From Bordetella genomosp. 12 (GTDB lineage: Bacteria > Pseudomonadota > Gammaproteobacteria > Burkholderiales > Burkholderiaceae_B): 64,000 nucleotides of DNA. Below, piece by piece: positions 1-10,077 of the stretch (position 1 is its first letter; the number at the start of each line of letters is the position of its first letter). The DNA lies in the NCBI RefSeq assembly GCF_002261355.1, contig NZ_NEVU01000003.1, positions 1,426,001 to 1,490,000 of the forward strand, given 5' to 3'. The notes below the pieces were generated by a model that saw nothing but the letters and a program-made list of their open reading frames with translations, was not told the DNA's origin and searched no databases. The position numbers were made by a program, and so were the translations under genes.

Positions 1-292
1 AGGGCGCCAGCGGCATCACCCCGGCGTTGTTGATCATCACGTCCACGCCGCCATGGCGTGCGACCGCATGATCGACCAATGCCTTGACCTGCTCGCGCTG
101 CGTCACATCCACCTGAAGTGCCGCCTCTTCCGGCAAACCCAGCTCGGCCGTCAGCGCGTGCAGGCGATCCAGCCTGCGCGCGCCGAGCACGACCTTCGCG
201 CCGGCCCGAACGAGATGACGCGCCGTTTCCGCGCCCAACCCGCTCGACGCGCCGGTGATCACCACCACCTTGTCCTTGATGTTCTCATGCAT
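1..292 (-). CDS. SDR family oxidoreductase, N-terminal part (cut by window edge)
   Basis: This is the first 97 codons of a short-chain dehydrogenase/reductase read leftwards off the window. The N-terminus shows the Rossmann nucleotide motif TGASSGLG near residues 14-21, and the NNAGVMPL segment that follows beta-4 in classical SDRs lies near the cut end. An ARR segment after beta-2 suggests NADP(H). The start ATG at 292 is preceded by an AAGGTGAG ribosome site. The catalytic YxxxK lies outside the window, so the substrate cannot be judged. It shares strand with the aldo-keto reductase and cupin genes upstream, a likely redox cluster. Confidence 0.9.
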   Translation of the reverse strand, partial: MHENIKDKVVVITGASSGLGAETARHLVRAGAKVVLGARRLDRLHALTAELGLPEEAALQVDVTQREQVKALVDHAVARHGGVDVMINNAGVMPLAP

Positions 293-329
293 ATCGGTAT
301 CTCACCTTGAAATGAAGCAGTGCGCGGCC

Positions 330-1758
<1,429 letters not shown>

Positions 1759-1950
1759 GTTGGCTCCCATTCATGACGCGCAAGCGCGGATCCCTATGCC
1801 CGATGCGGGCCCGGCCCGATCGCCTCTTCGCTGAACGTCATGGTAGGCAGAAGCGCCACGCGGATACAGACCCCGGGGCCGCATGCACTCTTGAGCTGGA
1901 TTCATGAATCGCGTGGCCGGCCGCCCGGCCCGCGTCATGCGCGTGGCGCG

Positions 1951-2880
1951 TCAGCGACGCGCCGGGCCCGGCCGTTCAGGCGTATCCCGATGCCGCAATG
2001 CCTCGACCACCACCGCCAGCGCGCCAGAAGGATGGAGACGGCTGGGGTAATAGAGGTAATAGCCTGGATAGGGTTGGCACCATGCTTCCAGCACACGCAC
2101 CAGCGTTCCCGCGGCGAGGTCTTCCTGCACCATGTCCTCGGGCACGAAGGCCAGCCCGTACCCGGCGCGCGCCGCTCTCACGATGGGTGTACTGCTGTTG
2201 AACACCCACTGCCCCTCGACGCGGACCTTGACCGCCTTGCCCTGCTTTGCGAAGTCCCAGGGCAGGATGCCGCCATGGGTGGGCAAGCGCAGATTCACGC
2301 CCTGGTGCGCGGCCAGATCATGCGGCGAAGCCGGCTTGCGATACCTGGCGAAGTAATCCGGCGAGCCCACCACGGCCATACGCAGATCGGGGCTGATGCG
2401 CACGGCGATCATGTCCTTGGCCACCTGGTCGCCCAGCCGCACACCGGCGTCGAAGCGCTCTGACACAATATCCGACAGCGCATAATCGACGCTGATCTCG
2501 ACGCGGATGCCGGGATAGTCCCGCAGCACGGCCGCCAGCTTGGGCCACAGCACGCAATTGGCGGCGTGTTCCGCCGCGGTGATCCGGATCGTGCCGGCAG
2601 GCCTTGCCCCCAGGTCCCTGACAGCGTCGACCTCGGCGTCGATCTCATCAAAGCGGGGCGCGACCGCCGCGTAGAGTTGCTGGCCGGCCTCGGTCAGGGC
2701 CAGCCTGCGCGTCGTGCGCACCAGCAAACGTACGCCCAAACGCGCTTCCAGGCCTTTGACGGCGTGGCTCACCGCCGATGCCGTCACGTCCAGCCGAGCC
2801 GCCGCGCGCGTGAAACTGCCCTCGCGCACCACATGCAGCCAGGCGAGCACATCGCTGAACGGATCGGGGTGACGGGGCAT
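1951..2880 (-). CDS. LysR-family transcriptional regulator
   Basis: A 309-residue LysR regulator. Residues 8-66 form the winged helix-turn-helix (GSFTRAAARLDVTASAVSHA), followed by a type 2 periplasmic-binding-like effector domain. The C-terminal PGYYLYYPSR segment is typical of the LysR subgroup found beside SDR and quinone-reductase genes. Its start is 3 bp beyond the stop of the LysR gene at 2884-3786, so the two probably form one transcript. Either may control the cupin/AKR/SDR set downstream on the same strand. The target is inferred from position only. Confidence 0.93.
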   Translation of the reverse strand: MPRHPDPFSDVLAWLHVVREGSFTRAAARLDVTASAVSHAVKGLEARLGVRLLVRTTRRLALTEAGQQLYAAVAPRFDEIDAEVDAVRDLGARPAGTIRITAAEHAANCVLWPKLAAVLRDYPGIRVEISVDYALSDIVSERFDAGVRLGDQVAKDMIAVRISPDLRMAVVGSPDYFARYRKPASPHDLAAHQGVNLRLPTHGGILPWDFAKQGKAVKVRVEGQWVFNSSTPIVRAARAGYGLAFVPEDMVQEDLAAGTLVRVLEAWCQPYPGYYLYYPSRLHPSGALAVVVEALRHRDTPERPGPARR

Positions 2881-2883
2881 CGT

Positions 2884-3786
2884 CTACGGCGCGCCATCCG
2901 GGACGCGCAGCGCGTCGATCAGCACGGCCATGGCCGGCGACGGCGCACCCCGGCTTGGGTAGTAAAGGTGGTAGCCGGGAAACACCGGCGACCAATCGGC
3001 CAGCACCCTGACCAGACGGCCCCGGGCCAGATAGGGGCGCACCATGTCCTCCAGCACATAACCCAGCCCGAAACCGGCCAAGGCCGCATCGACGATCTGC
3101 GAGGGTTCGCTGAAGACCAATTGCCCATCGACGTGCGCATTGACGCGCCGCTTGCCCTTGGCCAGCTCCCAGGCATAGCGGCCGCCCTGGCTCATCAAAT
3201 GCAGATTGATGCAGGTGTGGCGGGTCAGGTCGCGAGGCGATCTGGGCGCGGGGTGCCGGGCCAGATAGTCGGGCGCGGCCACAATGGCCACGGGCAAGTC
3301 GGCGCCGATCCGCACCGCCACCGTGTCGCCCGTCACCATGTCGCCCGAGCGCACCCCCATGTCATAGCGTTCGGCGACGATATCCACCAGCCGGGCCTCG
3401 ACGATCACCTCGACCTTGATGTCCGGATAACGGGGCAGCAAGCGGGCCAGCCTGGGCCAGAGCACCGTGCGCGCGGCATGTTCGGTGGCGGTGATCCGCA
3501 CCGTGCCGGCCGGCTTGCCGCTGGCAGCGCCCGTGGCAAGCAAGGCGGCCTCGATCGCCTCGAATCGCGGCGCCACGTTCTGCAGCAGGCGCTCGCCGGC
3601 CTCGGTCGGCGCCACACTGCGTGTCGTACGCGTGAGCAACCTCAGGCCCAGCGCCGTCTCCAGCGCCCGGATGGTGTGGCTGAGCGCCGACTGCGACACG
3701 CCAAGCTGCGCCGCGGCACGCGTAAAACTCTTCGCGCGCGCCACCGCCATAAACGCCAACAGGTCGTGGTAACTCGCACCCGGCAT
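2884..3786 (-). CDS. LysR-family transcriptional regulator (tandem paralogue)
   Basis: A 300-residue LysR regulator with its helix-turn-helix near residues 20-40 (SFTRAAAQLGVSQSALSHTI). It is clearly paralogous to the next gene. Both share RTTRxxAxTEAG, AGTIRITAxEHAA and the PGYxLYYPSR C-terminus, so a tandem duplication is likely. It is the promoter-proximal member of the pair. No effector can be read from the sequence. Confidence 0.93.
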   Translation of the reverse strand: MPGASYHDLLAFMAVARAKSFTRAAAQLGVSQSALSHTIRALETALGLRLLTRTTRSVAPTEAGERLLQNVAPRFEAIEAALLATGAASGKPAGTVRITATEHAARTVLWPRLARLLPRYPDIKVEVIVEARLVDIVAERYDMGVRSGDMVTGDTVAVRIGADLPVAIVAAPDYLARHPAPRSPRDLTRHTCINLHLMSQGGRYAWELAKGKRRVNAHVDGQLVFSEPSQIVDAALAGFGLGYVLEDMVRPYLARGRLVRVLADWSPVFPGYHLYYPSRGAPSPAMAVLIDALRVPDGAP

Positions 3787-3883
3787 GGATGAACCCGGCT
3801 CAATAATCTGAGCCGATCTTACCAGCCGCCCATCAGGCTTGCCACGCGCGCGCGGCGGCCGCGCAACGCCGGCGCTGCGCCGT

Positions 3884-4708
3884 TTACGTCAGACGCCGGG
3901 TATCGGCCAGATCGCGGGCGCCCGTGCTTTCGACCCGCCAGGCCTGGCGTGCCTGGCCCAGCGCCAGCGCGCGCAACTGCTCGACGATGTGATATTGCGT
4001 CGGCATGTCTTCCCAGCGGGTGGGCAGAAAGCGCAGATGCGCCCGCGCAGTCTGTACCCGCGTCACCGTCAGTTGCCCGCCCTTGGGGGTCAAGGTGCAG
4101 TAGCAGGCGTCCGGCTCGGCGGCCGGGCCGGTGCCGGCGATGTACTTGAAATTCAGAATCCCGTCACCGGGCGCGGCCGGGCCGGCGTCCAGGGCCGCAT
4201 CGCTCAGCGTCTCGAAGTCATACTCCACGAAGCGATGCCCGAGCCAATCCAACGACGCGGTCCACGGCCCCTCATCCTGGCGGGCGGGATCGGCAATCGC
4301 GGCGTAGATCTTGTTGTAGCCCAGCTCCTCACGCCCGCTGATGATGGCATCCGGCATGTTCTCCCACAGCACCGTCAGGAAGTGCCCGCGCGCGGCGTCC
4401 TCCTTGCCGCGATAACGCACCGGCACTTTCACGCCGAACGTGTTGTAGCCCCGGCCGGCCAGCCAGGCCAGATTGCGCCATTGCTGCAACTCGATGCGAA
4501 CCACGGGCTCGCCGTCCAGTTCGAAGCCGGGCGGCAGCCAGGCGGCGATGCGGGCGGCATCGGCATCGAAATCCATCGCCCACAGCGTGCGGTCGGGCTG
4601 ATGCGACCAATCGAAGGGCTGGCCGTCCGGTCCTTGCCGCGGACCCGGGGTGGGTCCGAAATGGGCCGGCATGCGATAGAGCTGTTGCGCGTCGAAAACA
4701 AATGACAT
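3884..4708 (-). CDS. Acetoacetate decarboxylase-like protein
   Basis: A 274-residue protein with the acetoacetate decarboxylase (ADC) fold. The segment NMPDAIISGREELGYNK (about residues 117-133) corresponds to the ADC active-site region, with K133 in the place of the Schiff-base lysine. ADC superfamily members include decarboxylases and also aldolase-dehydratases or enzymes of unknown activity, so acetoacetate need not be the substrate. It stands alone on the minus strand, downstream of the Bug-receptor gene and about 80 bp away from it. The length is a little above classical ADC (about 245 residues) because of an N-terminal extension. Confidence 0.78.
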   Translation of the reverse strand: MSFVFDAQQLYRMPAHFGPTPGPRQGPDGQPFDWSHQPDRTLWAMDFDADAARIAAWLPPGFELDGEPVVRIELQQWRNLAWLAGRGYNTFGVKVPVRYRGKEDAARGHFLTVLWENMPDAIISGREELGYNKIYAAIADPARQDEGPWTASLDWLGHRFVEYDFETLSDAALDAGPAAPGDGILNFKYIAGTGPAAEPDACYCTLTPKGGQLTVTRVQTARAHLRFLPTRWEDMPTQYHIVEQLRALALGQARQAWRVESTGARDLADTRRLT

Positions 4709-4789
4709 CAGGCGACGGGTTCGGTTATGCAGAAAGGGAAGAGGCGTAAGCTAGGGGTAGCTGGCGGCGCTAGCGGCGCCGGCACGGGG

Positions 4790-5797
4790 TCACTCGGGTT
4801 TGATGCCTTTCTCGAGCGCGAGCTTGCGGAAATCCGCGTACTCGTCACGGACCTTCTGTTCGAAGGCGGCCCCGCCCGTCGGCGCGGGCTCGATGCCGAT
4901 ATTCAGCATGGCCTGACGCGTGGCCGGCTCCTGCATGGTGTCGGCGATCGCGCGCTCCAGCTTGGCCCGGACGTCCGCCGGCAAGCCTGCCGGCGCGGCA
5001 ATGCCCAGCCAACTGCTGATATCCATGGGATAGCCAGCCTCGGTCATGGTGGGCACATCGGGCAGCAGCGTCGAGCGCTTGGCCGTGGTCACCGCCAGCG
5101 CACGCACCTTATCCGACTTGACGTAGGGCGCGGCCACCACCACCGTGTCGAAGGTCATCGGTATCTGCCCGCCGATCAGGTCCGTCATCGCCGGTGAGCT
5201 GCCCTTGTAGGCCACCGACGTCATCTTGATGTCGGCCACCGAGTTGAGCGTCTCGCCCGCGAAATGCATGATGGATCCCGGCCCGAAAGAGCCATAGAAC
5301 ATCCGGCTGGGCTCCTGCTTGGCCTGCTGCACCAAGGCCTTGACGTCGTGATACGGCGTCTTGGGATGCGCCAGCAGAATCACCGGCATGGTGCCCGTCA
5401 AGCCCAGATAGTCGAAACTCTTGAGCGGGTCATAAGGCGTCTGCGTATTGACCGCCGGGTTCGCGGTGAAGGTAGACGGTCCCGTCAGCAGCAGCGTGTA
5501 TCCGTCGGCCGGTGAGCGCGCCACCTCCATCGCCCCGATCTGCGTAGCCGCCCCAGCGCGGTTCTCCACGATGACCGACTGCCCGAGGCGTTCGGCCAGG
5601 CGTGGCGCCAGCAGACGGCCGAGCGTGTCCGTCGTGCCTCCCGGCGGAAACGGCACCACCAAGCGGATGGGATGATCCGGATAGGCATCCTTGGCCTGGG
5701 CGGCCAGCGGGCTGAGGGTCAGGGTGGCCAGTGCGGCCGCGACGACGAAAGAACGCCGGGTGGCGAAGTACTTGTGCAATGCAGTCTCCATGAACAT
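4790..5797 (-). CDS. Bug-family (TctC) periplasmic substrate-binding receptor
   Basis: About 335 residues with an N-terminal twin-arginine-like start (ATRRSFVVAAAL) and likely cleavage after AQA near residue 36. The mature protein begins with YPDHPIRLVVPFPPGG, the first conserved loop of Bug receptors, followed by the VIVENRAGA and DGYTLL signatures. These receptors bind small carboxylates or related ligands in the periplasm and normally feed a TctAB permease; no permease gene lies nearby. The start was placed at 5797; ATG at 5791 is an alternative. The neighbouring dehydrogenase at 5873 is upstream on the same strand and probably shares a transcript. Confidence 0.92.
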   Translation of the reverse strand: MFMETALHKYFATRRSFVVAAALATLTLSPLAAQAKDAYPDHPIRLVVPFPPGGTTDTLGRLLAPRLAERLGQSVIVENRAGAATQIGAMEVARSPADGYTLLLTGPSTFTANPAVNTQTPYDPLKSFDYLGLTGTMPVILLAHPKTPYHDVKALVQQAKQEPSRMFYGSFGPGSIMHFAGETLNSVADIKMTSVAYKGSSPAMTDLIGGQIPMTFDTVVVAAPYVKSDKVRALAVTTAKRSTLLPDVPTMTEAGYPMDISSWLGIAAPAGLPADVRAKLERAIADTMQEPATRQAMLNIGIEPAPTGGAAFEQKVRDEYADFRKLALEKGIKPE

Positions 5798-5872
5798 ACC
5801 GCCAGCTCTCAGCCGGCTGTCTTTGTGGGTTCCAGGCGCGATCCGTCGCGCCATCGATCCGTTGCCGCCGGG

Positions 5873-6832
5873 TCAATTACCCAGCGCGGCGATCTCCGCC
5901 TTGACCTTCAACAGCTCCACCAGCAATCGATCCCGGCGCGCTTCCAGCGCCTGCATCGACAGCCCCTGTTGCGCCGCGCACGCGCCGTCGTGCAACTGCC
6001 CGCGCTCTTGCTCGCCCAGGCTGATGCGCTTGCTGCGGTCCGTGCTCGAGGCATCGCGCGCGGCAAACTTGGCGAAAGCGCCTGCCATGCCCGCGTCGCC
6101 CCCGGCCATATGGAAGGTCATGAAGGGCCCGACGAAAGGCCAGCGCATCCCGGGGCCCCAGGTGATCGCGCGATCGACGTCCTCCACCGAGGCCACGCCG
6201 TCGAGCACGAGCCGCGCGGCCTCGTTGAAAATCACGTACTGCAGGCGGTTGGCGACATGCCCATAAATCTCGCGGCGCAGCCGGATGGGCTCGCGTCCAA
6301 TCGCGCGATAAAAATCGGCGGCGAGGTCGAGCGCGGCGGGCGCCGTGGCCTTGCCGCCCACCAGCTCGACCAGCGGCACCAGATGCGGCGGATTGAAAGG
6401 ATGCGCCGTCAGGCATCGCTGCGGCCGCGTGCATGCCGATTGCATCACCGACATGGCCAGGGCCGACGTACTAGACGCGATGATGGCGCCCGCCTCGGCC
6501 GCCGCATCGATCTGCGCCAGGAGCTCGATCTTCAAAGCCTCGACTTCCGGCGCGTTCTCCTGAATCCAGCCGCAGCCGGCCACCGCCTCGGTCACCGTTG
6601 CGTGAAAACTGATCCGGTCGGGCGCGCCGGCGGGCGTCACCAACCCCAGCTCGACCAGCACCGGCCACACCTTGGCGACATAGGCGCGGGTCCGGCCGGC
6701 CGCCTCGGGATCGGGGTCCGTGGCCCGCACGGCAAAGCCTCGCGCGGCGAAATACGCCGCCCAGCTCATGCCGATCTGCCCCAGGCCAACAATGGCGGCC
6801 GGGCGTTGTTGTAGTTCTGTAAGCGTAAACAT
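5873..6832 (-). CDS. 3-hydroxyacyl-CoA dehydrogenase-family NAD-dependent dehydrogenase
   Basis: 319 residues, the length of the carnitine dehydrogenase/lambda-crystallin/L-gulonate dehydrogenase branch. The N-terminus has the NAD-binding GLGQIG (residues 16-21) with D39 ending beta-2. H144 in AHPFNPP is the catalytic histidine motif, and the C-terminal helical domain is intact. The start at 6832 has an AGGAGA site; an upstream in-frame ATG does not. It is divergent from the LysR gene at 6916 and upstream of a Bug receptor, which fits uptake and oxidation of a beta-hydroxy acid. The exact substrate cannot be fixed. Confidence 0.9.
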   Translation of the reverse strand: MFTLTELQQRPAAIVGLGQIGMSWAAYFAARGFAVRATDPDPEAAGRTRAYVAKVWPVLVELGLVTPAGAPDRISFHATVTEAVAGCGWIQENAPEVEALKIELLAQIDAAAEAGAIIASSTSALAMSVMQSACTRPQRCLTAHPFNPPHLVPLVELVGGKATAPAALDLAADFYRAIGREPIRLRREIYGHVANRLQYVIFNEAARLVLDGVASVEDVDRAITWGPGMRWPFVGPFMTFHMAGGDAGMAGAFAKFAARDASSTDRSKRISLGEQERGQLHDGACAAQQGLSMQALEARRDRLLVELLKVKAEIAALGN

Positions 6833-6853
6833 CAGGTCTCCTGCAGCCGCATT

Positions 6854-6869
6854 CTTCATCGGATCGAAG
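6854..6869. promoter_or_regulatory. Candidate LysR operator in divergent promoter region
   Basis: An imperfect dyad with CTTC/GAAG arms around TCATCGGATCGA lies midway between the divergent dehydrogenase and LysR genes. It resembles the T-N11-A boxes of LysR regulators. Only position and symmetry support it. Confidence 0.35.
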
Positions 6870-6915
6870 ATAATATGGTTCCTCAATCAATTCCTGATGG
6901 GAATATCCGGTATTT

Positions 6916-7821
6916 ATGCGTATCGAGGATGCGGACGTCTTCCTGAAGCTGGCCGAGCACCAGAACGTGCGCCGCACGGCCGAGCGTGTCGGCCTGACCC
7001 AATCCGCCGTGACCAAAGTTTTGCAGCGGCTCGAATTGGAATTCGGCCTGCCCCTGATGGAGCGCAGCGCCTCCGGCGTCGTCCTAACCAAGGCTGGGCA
7101 TCTGCTGCATGGCAAAGCCGCCGACCTCGTCGCTTCCTACGAAAGCCTGCGGCACGACATGGCGGCCGCGCAGTCTGCGCAAAAAGCCGTGGCGCGCGTG
7201 GGCATCATCCCCGCCTTGCTGGATGCCAAACTCCTGCCGGTGCTGGCCGTATGGCGCAAACAACATCCCGGCCAGTTCCTGCAGATCAGCGTCAAAGTCT
7301 CCGATGAACTCACCGAAATGGTCAGCCAGGGCGACCTGGACCTGGCCATCGGCTTTGCCCCGACGCCGCGCTCCGAACTGCAAGCCTTGGCCCTGGGTCC
7401 TCAGCGCTACCACGTGGTCGTGCGCGCCGGCCATCCCCTCACCCTGCCCGGCCGCTCGACCATGCAGGCCCTCGCCCAGGCCGAGTGGCTCCTGCCCGCG
7501 CCGTCTGTCGGTATGCGCCTGTGGGTCGAAAAAGCCTTTCTGGACCTGAACCTGCCCGCCCCCGTCACGGCCGTGCAGACCGACACCTCCACGGCCCAAT
7601 TCGCCAGCCTCATCCGCGCCAGCAACCTCATCACCGCGCTGATGACACCCATGTTCCTGTCGCCGGCCGGCAAAGGCCTGGTCGAACTGCCCTTCGACGC
7701 CGAATCCAGCATGCAACCGCTCGTGCTGCTGACCCGCCGCGCCGCCTACCTCTCGCCAGCCACCCTCGCCTTGCGCGATGCGCTGCACCGCGCGTTCATG
7801 GGAAATCCGGCGCCGGCATAA
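6916..7821 (+). CDS. LysR-family transcriptional regulator
   Basis: A 301-residue LysR regulator. The helix-turn-helix spans about residues 17-37 (NVRRTAERVGLTQSAVTKVL) and is followed by a complete effector domain. It is transcribed away from the 3-hydroxyacyl-CoA-dehydrogenase-like gene with 83 bp between the starts, the usual layout for a LysR gene that controls its divergent neighbour. It is therefore the likely regulator of the 6832-4790 pair. Codon use matches the surrounding core genome. Confidence 0.93.
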   Translation: MRIEDADVFLKLAEHQNVRRTAERVGLTQSAVTKVLQRLELEFGLPLMERSASGVVLTKAGHLLHGKAADLVASYESLRHDMAAAQSAQKAVARVGIIPALLDAKLLPVLAVWRKQHPGQFLQISVKVSDELTEMVSQGDLDLAIGFAPTPRSELQALALGPQRYHVVVRAGHPLTLPGRSTMQALAQAEWLLPAPSVGMRLWVEKAFLDLNLPAPVTAVQTDTSTAQFASLIRASNLITALMTPMFLSPAGKGLVELPFDAESSMQPLVLLTRRAAYLSPATLALRDALHRAFMGNPAPA

Positions 7822-7991
7822 GCCCGGAATGCGGACAAGGGCAAGACGGCGCGCACCGATACCCCAGCCGCTTCATCAAGGTGAGTCAAGCGAAGCGGGC
7901 TTAGCGCGCTCATGGACGGTGCGTTATGGACAACATTGCTGGTGGAGGCCAAGACCCCGCCTGCCCTGACCCGCTGCTCCCTGCCCGGCAC

Positions 7992-8017
7992 AAAAAAGGC
8001 CGGAGGTATCTCCGGCC
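7992..8017 (-). terminator. Rho-independent terminator
   Basis: A perfect 8-bp hairpin (GGCCGGAG, loop GTAT, CTCCGGCC) is followed on the minus strand by six T residues. It lies 34 bp past the stop of the Bug gene at 8051 and ends the minus-strand transcript that begins at 11,375. Confidence 0.85.
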
Positions 8018-8050
8018 GATCTTCACTCCGGCATGGCGAGCCGGCGCGTA

Positions 8051-9049
8051 CTATTGTTCGTCCGCCTTCGCAGCGGCGGCAAGCCCCTCGGTGTCTTTGG
8101 CAACACCGCGGACGAACTGATTGAATGCATCGACGGACGTCGAAGGTTGCGCTTCCATCCCCAGGGTTCCCAACTTCTCTTTGACCTCCGGATCCTTGAG
8201 AACAGCCGTGGAGACCTCATAGAGCTGCTCGACGATCTTCGGGTCCATCCCGGCCGGGCCATACAGACCATGCCACACGACAAAATCGTACCCCGGCAAT
8301 CCCGCCTCGGCAGAGGAAGGAATTCCCGGGAACAGCGCCGAAGGCGCGGCAGAGGTCAATCCCAACGCCTTGATACGGCCGGCAGTCACTAAAGGCATGA
8401 CGGTCGGAGGCGTCGCAAAGCTGATGTCCACATCGCCCGCGATGGTGGCCATTGCTGCCGGATTACCGCCCTTGTAGGGCACGTTAAGCAGCTTCACGTT
8501 GGCCGCGCGCATGAACTCCACCGCAGCGAGATGATTCGACGAGCCCACCCCTGCGCTTCCATGGGTAACGCGTCCGGGCTCCGCTTTGGCTTTGGCAATC
8601 AGATCCGCAAAACTCTTGATCGGACTGCTGTTCGCAGCGACAACCACCATGGGAAAAGTGACTAGCTTGTTGATGTGGCTGAAGCTCTTGATCCCATCGT
8701 AGGCCACTCCAGGGTAGAGCACTTTATCCATCCCATGAAGATTCATCATGCCGATGTACAAGGTGTAGCCATCCGGCTTGGCGCGCGCGACATAGCTGCT
8801 GGCGATGGTCGTCGCCGCGCCTGGCCGGTTCTCCACAATAATCGTTTGGTTCAGCTTCTGGCCCATTTTTTCGGCCAGTATGCGTCCCAATCCGTCGGCA
8901 GATCCGCCCGGTGCGAAGGGAACGACAAGGGTGATCGGATGATCGGGCCACGGTGCGGCGCTGGCCAGGCCAGAGACCATCGATATCGAGGTCATGACCA
9001 GGATCTTCGCAAGATGGCGGAATCCAAAGGAAGGCTTGAATGTGGACAT
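8051..9049 (-). CDS. Bug-family (TctC) periplasmic receptor
   Basis: 332 residues with a hydrophobic leader and probable cleavage after ASA near residue 32. The conserved stretches WPDHPITLVVPFAPGG, IIVENRPGA and KPDGYTLYIG are present. The start at 9049 (MSTFKPS) follows AAGAGAAAG; an in-frame codon farther upstream would overlap the preceding gene. It is the last gene of a three-gene minus-strand unit with the glutamate-cyclase-domain and PLP proteins and is followed by a strong terminator. Its ligand may therefore be the substrate of those enzymes, possibly an amino-acid derivative. Confidence 0.92.
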   Translation of the reverse strand: MSTFKPSFGFRHLAKILVMTSISMVSGLASAAPWPDHPITLVVPFAPGGSADGLGRILAEKMGQKLNQTIIVENRPGAATTIASSYVARAKPDGYTLYIGMMNLHGMDKVLYPGVAYDGIKSFSHINKLVTFPMVVVAANSSPIKSFADLIAKAKAEPGRVTHGSAGVGSSNHLAAVEFMRAANVKLLNVPYKGGNPAAMATIAGDVDISFATPPTVMPLVTAGRIKALGLTSAAPSALFPGIPSSAEAGLPGYDFVVWHGLYGPAGMDPKIVEQLYEVSTAVLKDPEVKEKLGTLGMEAQPSTSVDAFNQFVRGVAKDTEGLAAAAKADEQ

Positions 9050-9069
9050 ATGCTTTCTCTTAATGACTA

Positions 9070-10077
9070 TCAATACATGTTCTGCGCGATAAAGCGCTGG
9101 CCCAGCGTTTCAATGATCTGCACCAGCGCCAGGTGGGTGGCTGCCGGAATGCCGTCGACATTTGCATCGACGCAGTTGTCTACGGAGTTGATCAGGCCAA
9201 CGTCCACGCCACGACGAAGCAAATGCTCTTCGCGGCCGGGCGTATGGAGCATAGCGGGATTACGCAAGCGCGCGGCCAAGGCAGCCGCGATAGCCGTACA
9301 CCCCCAATTGCTGCATGCGGCCGTCACCAGGACGTCACACGCGGAGACCGCGCCGATCTTGGCGCCGTGCTTGACATTGCGAGCCACCACATCCGCGATG
9401 AGCCCCATGCCTATTTCGTTGCCACCGTCACCGATACAAAGCGTGGGGATGCCTTTGGTTAAAGCCAGATCGAAGATGTGGTCGATACGCGAGCGTCCTT
9501 GGCCGTAATCGATGGCGCGCATGCTGTAGTAAATACCGTCTTTTGCGCGGCCCACGCGCTCGGCGGAAATGAGCAAATCCGGCTTGATTCGAGCCAGCAA
9601 CGCTTCGGCTTCCTGGTCCGCATTGTCCGTGCGCACCGTGAATGTCTCGAAAGAAACAGTCGCGAGGCTGCCGTCTGCACTGGCCTTCTTCGCTTCGTCA
9701 TAGGCAAGCACGCAAAAGCCCGCAGCGGTAAAGATCGCCTTCAGGCCATCGACGAGAGTCTCCTCACAAACCACAACGTTGTGCGTTCCCAAGCCCAAGG
9801 TCAAGGCGCGAGCGAGAATTGCGGTGCCTGCCGGCCCATCATTCTCGCCGACACGCGGAGAGATCCACGCGCGAGAAACCGAGCCCGTCGTATAGAGCAC
9901 GGTCGCCCCTCGGGGCAGCTTGGCCAGCAACTCCGCAGCGGCCCCGACCGGCGAGTGACCGGAAAGCTTCTCACGGGAAGCGTCGAGCAAGGCTTCGACA
10001 CCTCGCCCTCCAATATCAATGTTGCTAAGCTGATCCAACCGCCGATCGAAGGCCGCGAGTGCTGAAGGCTGATTCAT
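9070..10077 (-). CDS. DUF4392 / D-glutamate cyclase C-terminal-like domain protein
   Basis: A 335-residue protein matching the family of the C-terminal half of mitochondrial D-glutamate cyclase (GLUCM-like, DUF4392). The telling segments are ISAERVGRAKDGIYYSMR, a CIGDGGNEIGMG glycine-rich loop and the ACSNWGCTAI motif. The family is thought to convert D-glutamate to 5-oxo-D-proline or to act on related compounds. Here it stands without the N-terminal DUF1445 domain of the vertebrate enzyme. Its start overlaps the stop of the PLP protein at 10,074 by four bases, which indicates coupling. The family call rests on recalled motifs; the substrate is inferred. Confidence 0.75.
   Translation of the reverse strand: MNQPSALAAFDRRLDQLSNIDIGGRGVEALLDASREKLSGHSPVGAAAELLAKLPRGATVLYTTGSVSRAWISPRVGENDGPAGTAILARALTLGLGTHNVVVCEETLVDGLKAIFTAAGFCVLAYDEAKKASADGSLATVSFETFTVRTDNADQEAEALLARIKPDLLISAERVGRAKDGIYYSMRAIDYGQGRSRIDHIFDLALTKGIPTLCIGDGGNEIGMGLIADVVARNVKHGAKIGAVSACDVLVTAACSNWGCTAIAAALAARLRNPAMLHTPGREEHLLRRGVDVGLINSVDNCVDANVDGIPAATHLALVQIIETLGQRFIAQNMY

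Noticed and set aside
2566-3792. 408-codon plus-strand frame opposite the LysR pair
   Set aside because: Repeats of GQ, RRH and similar typical of antisense frames; both LysR genes are well supported.
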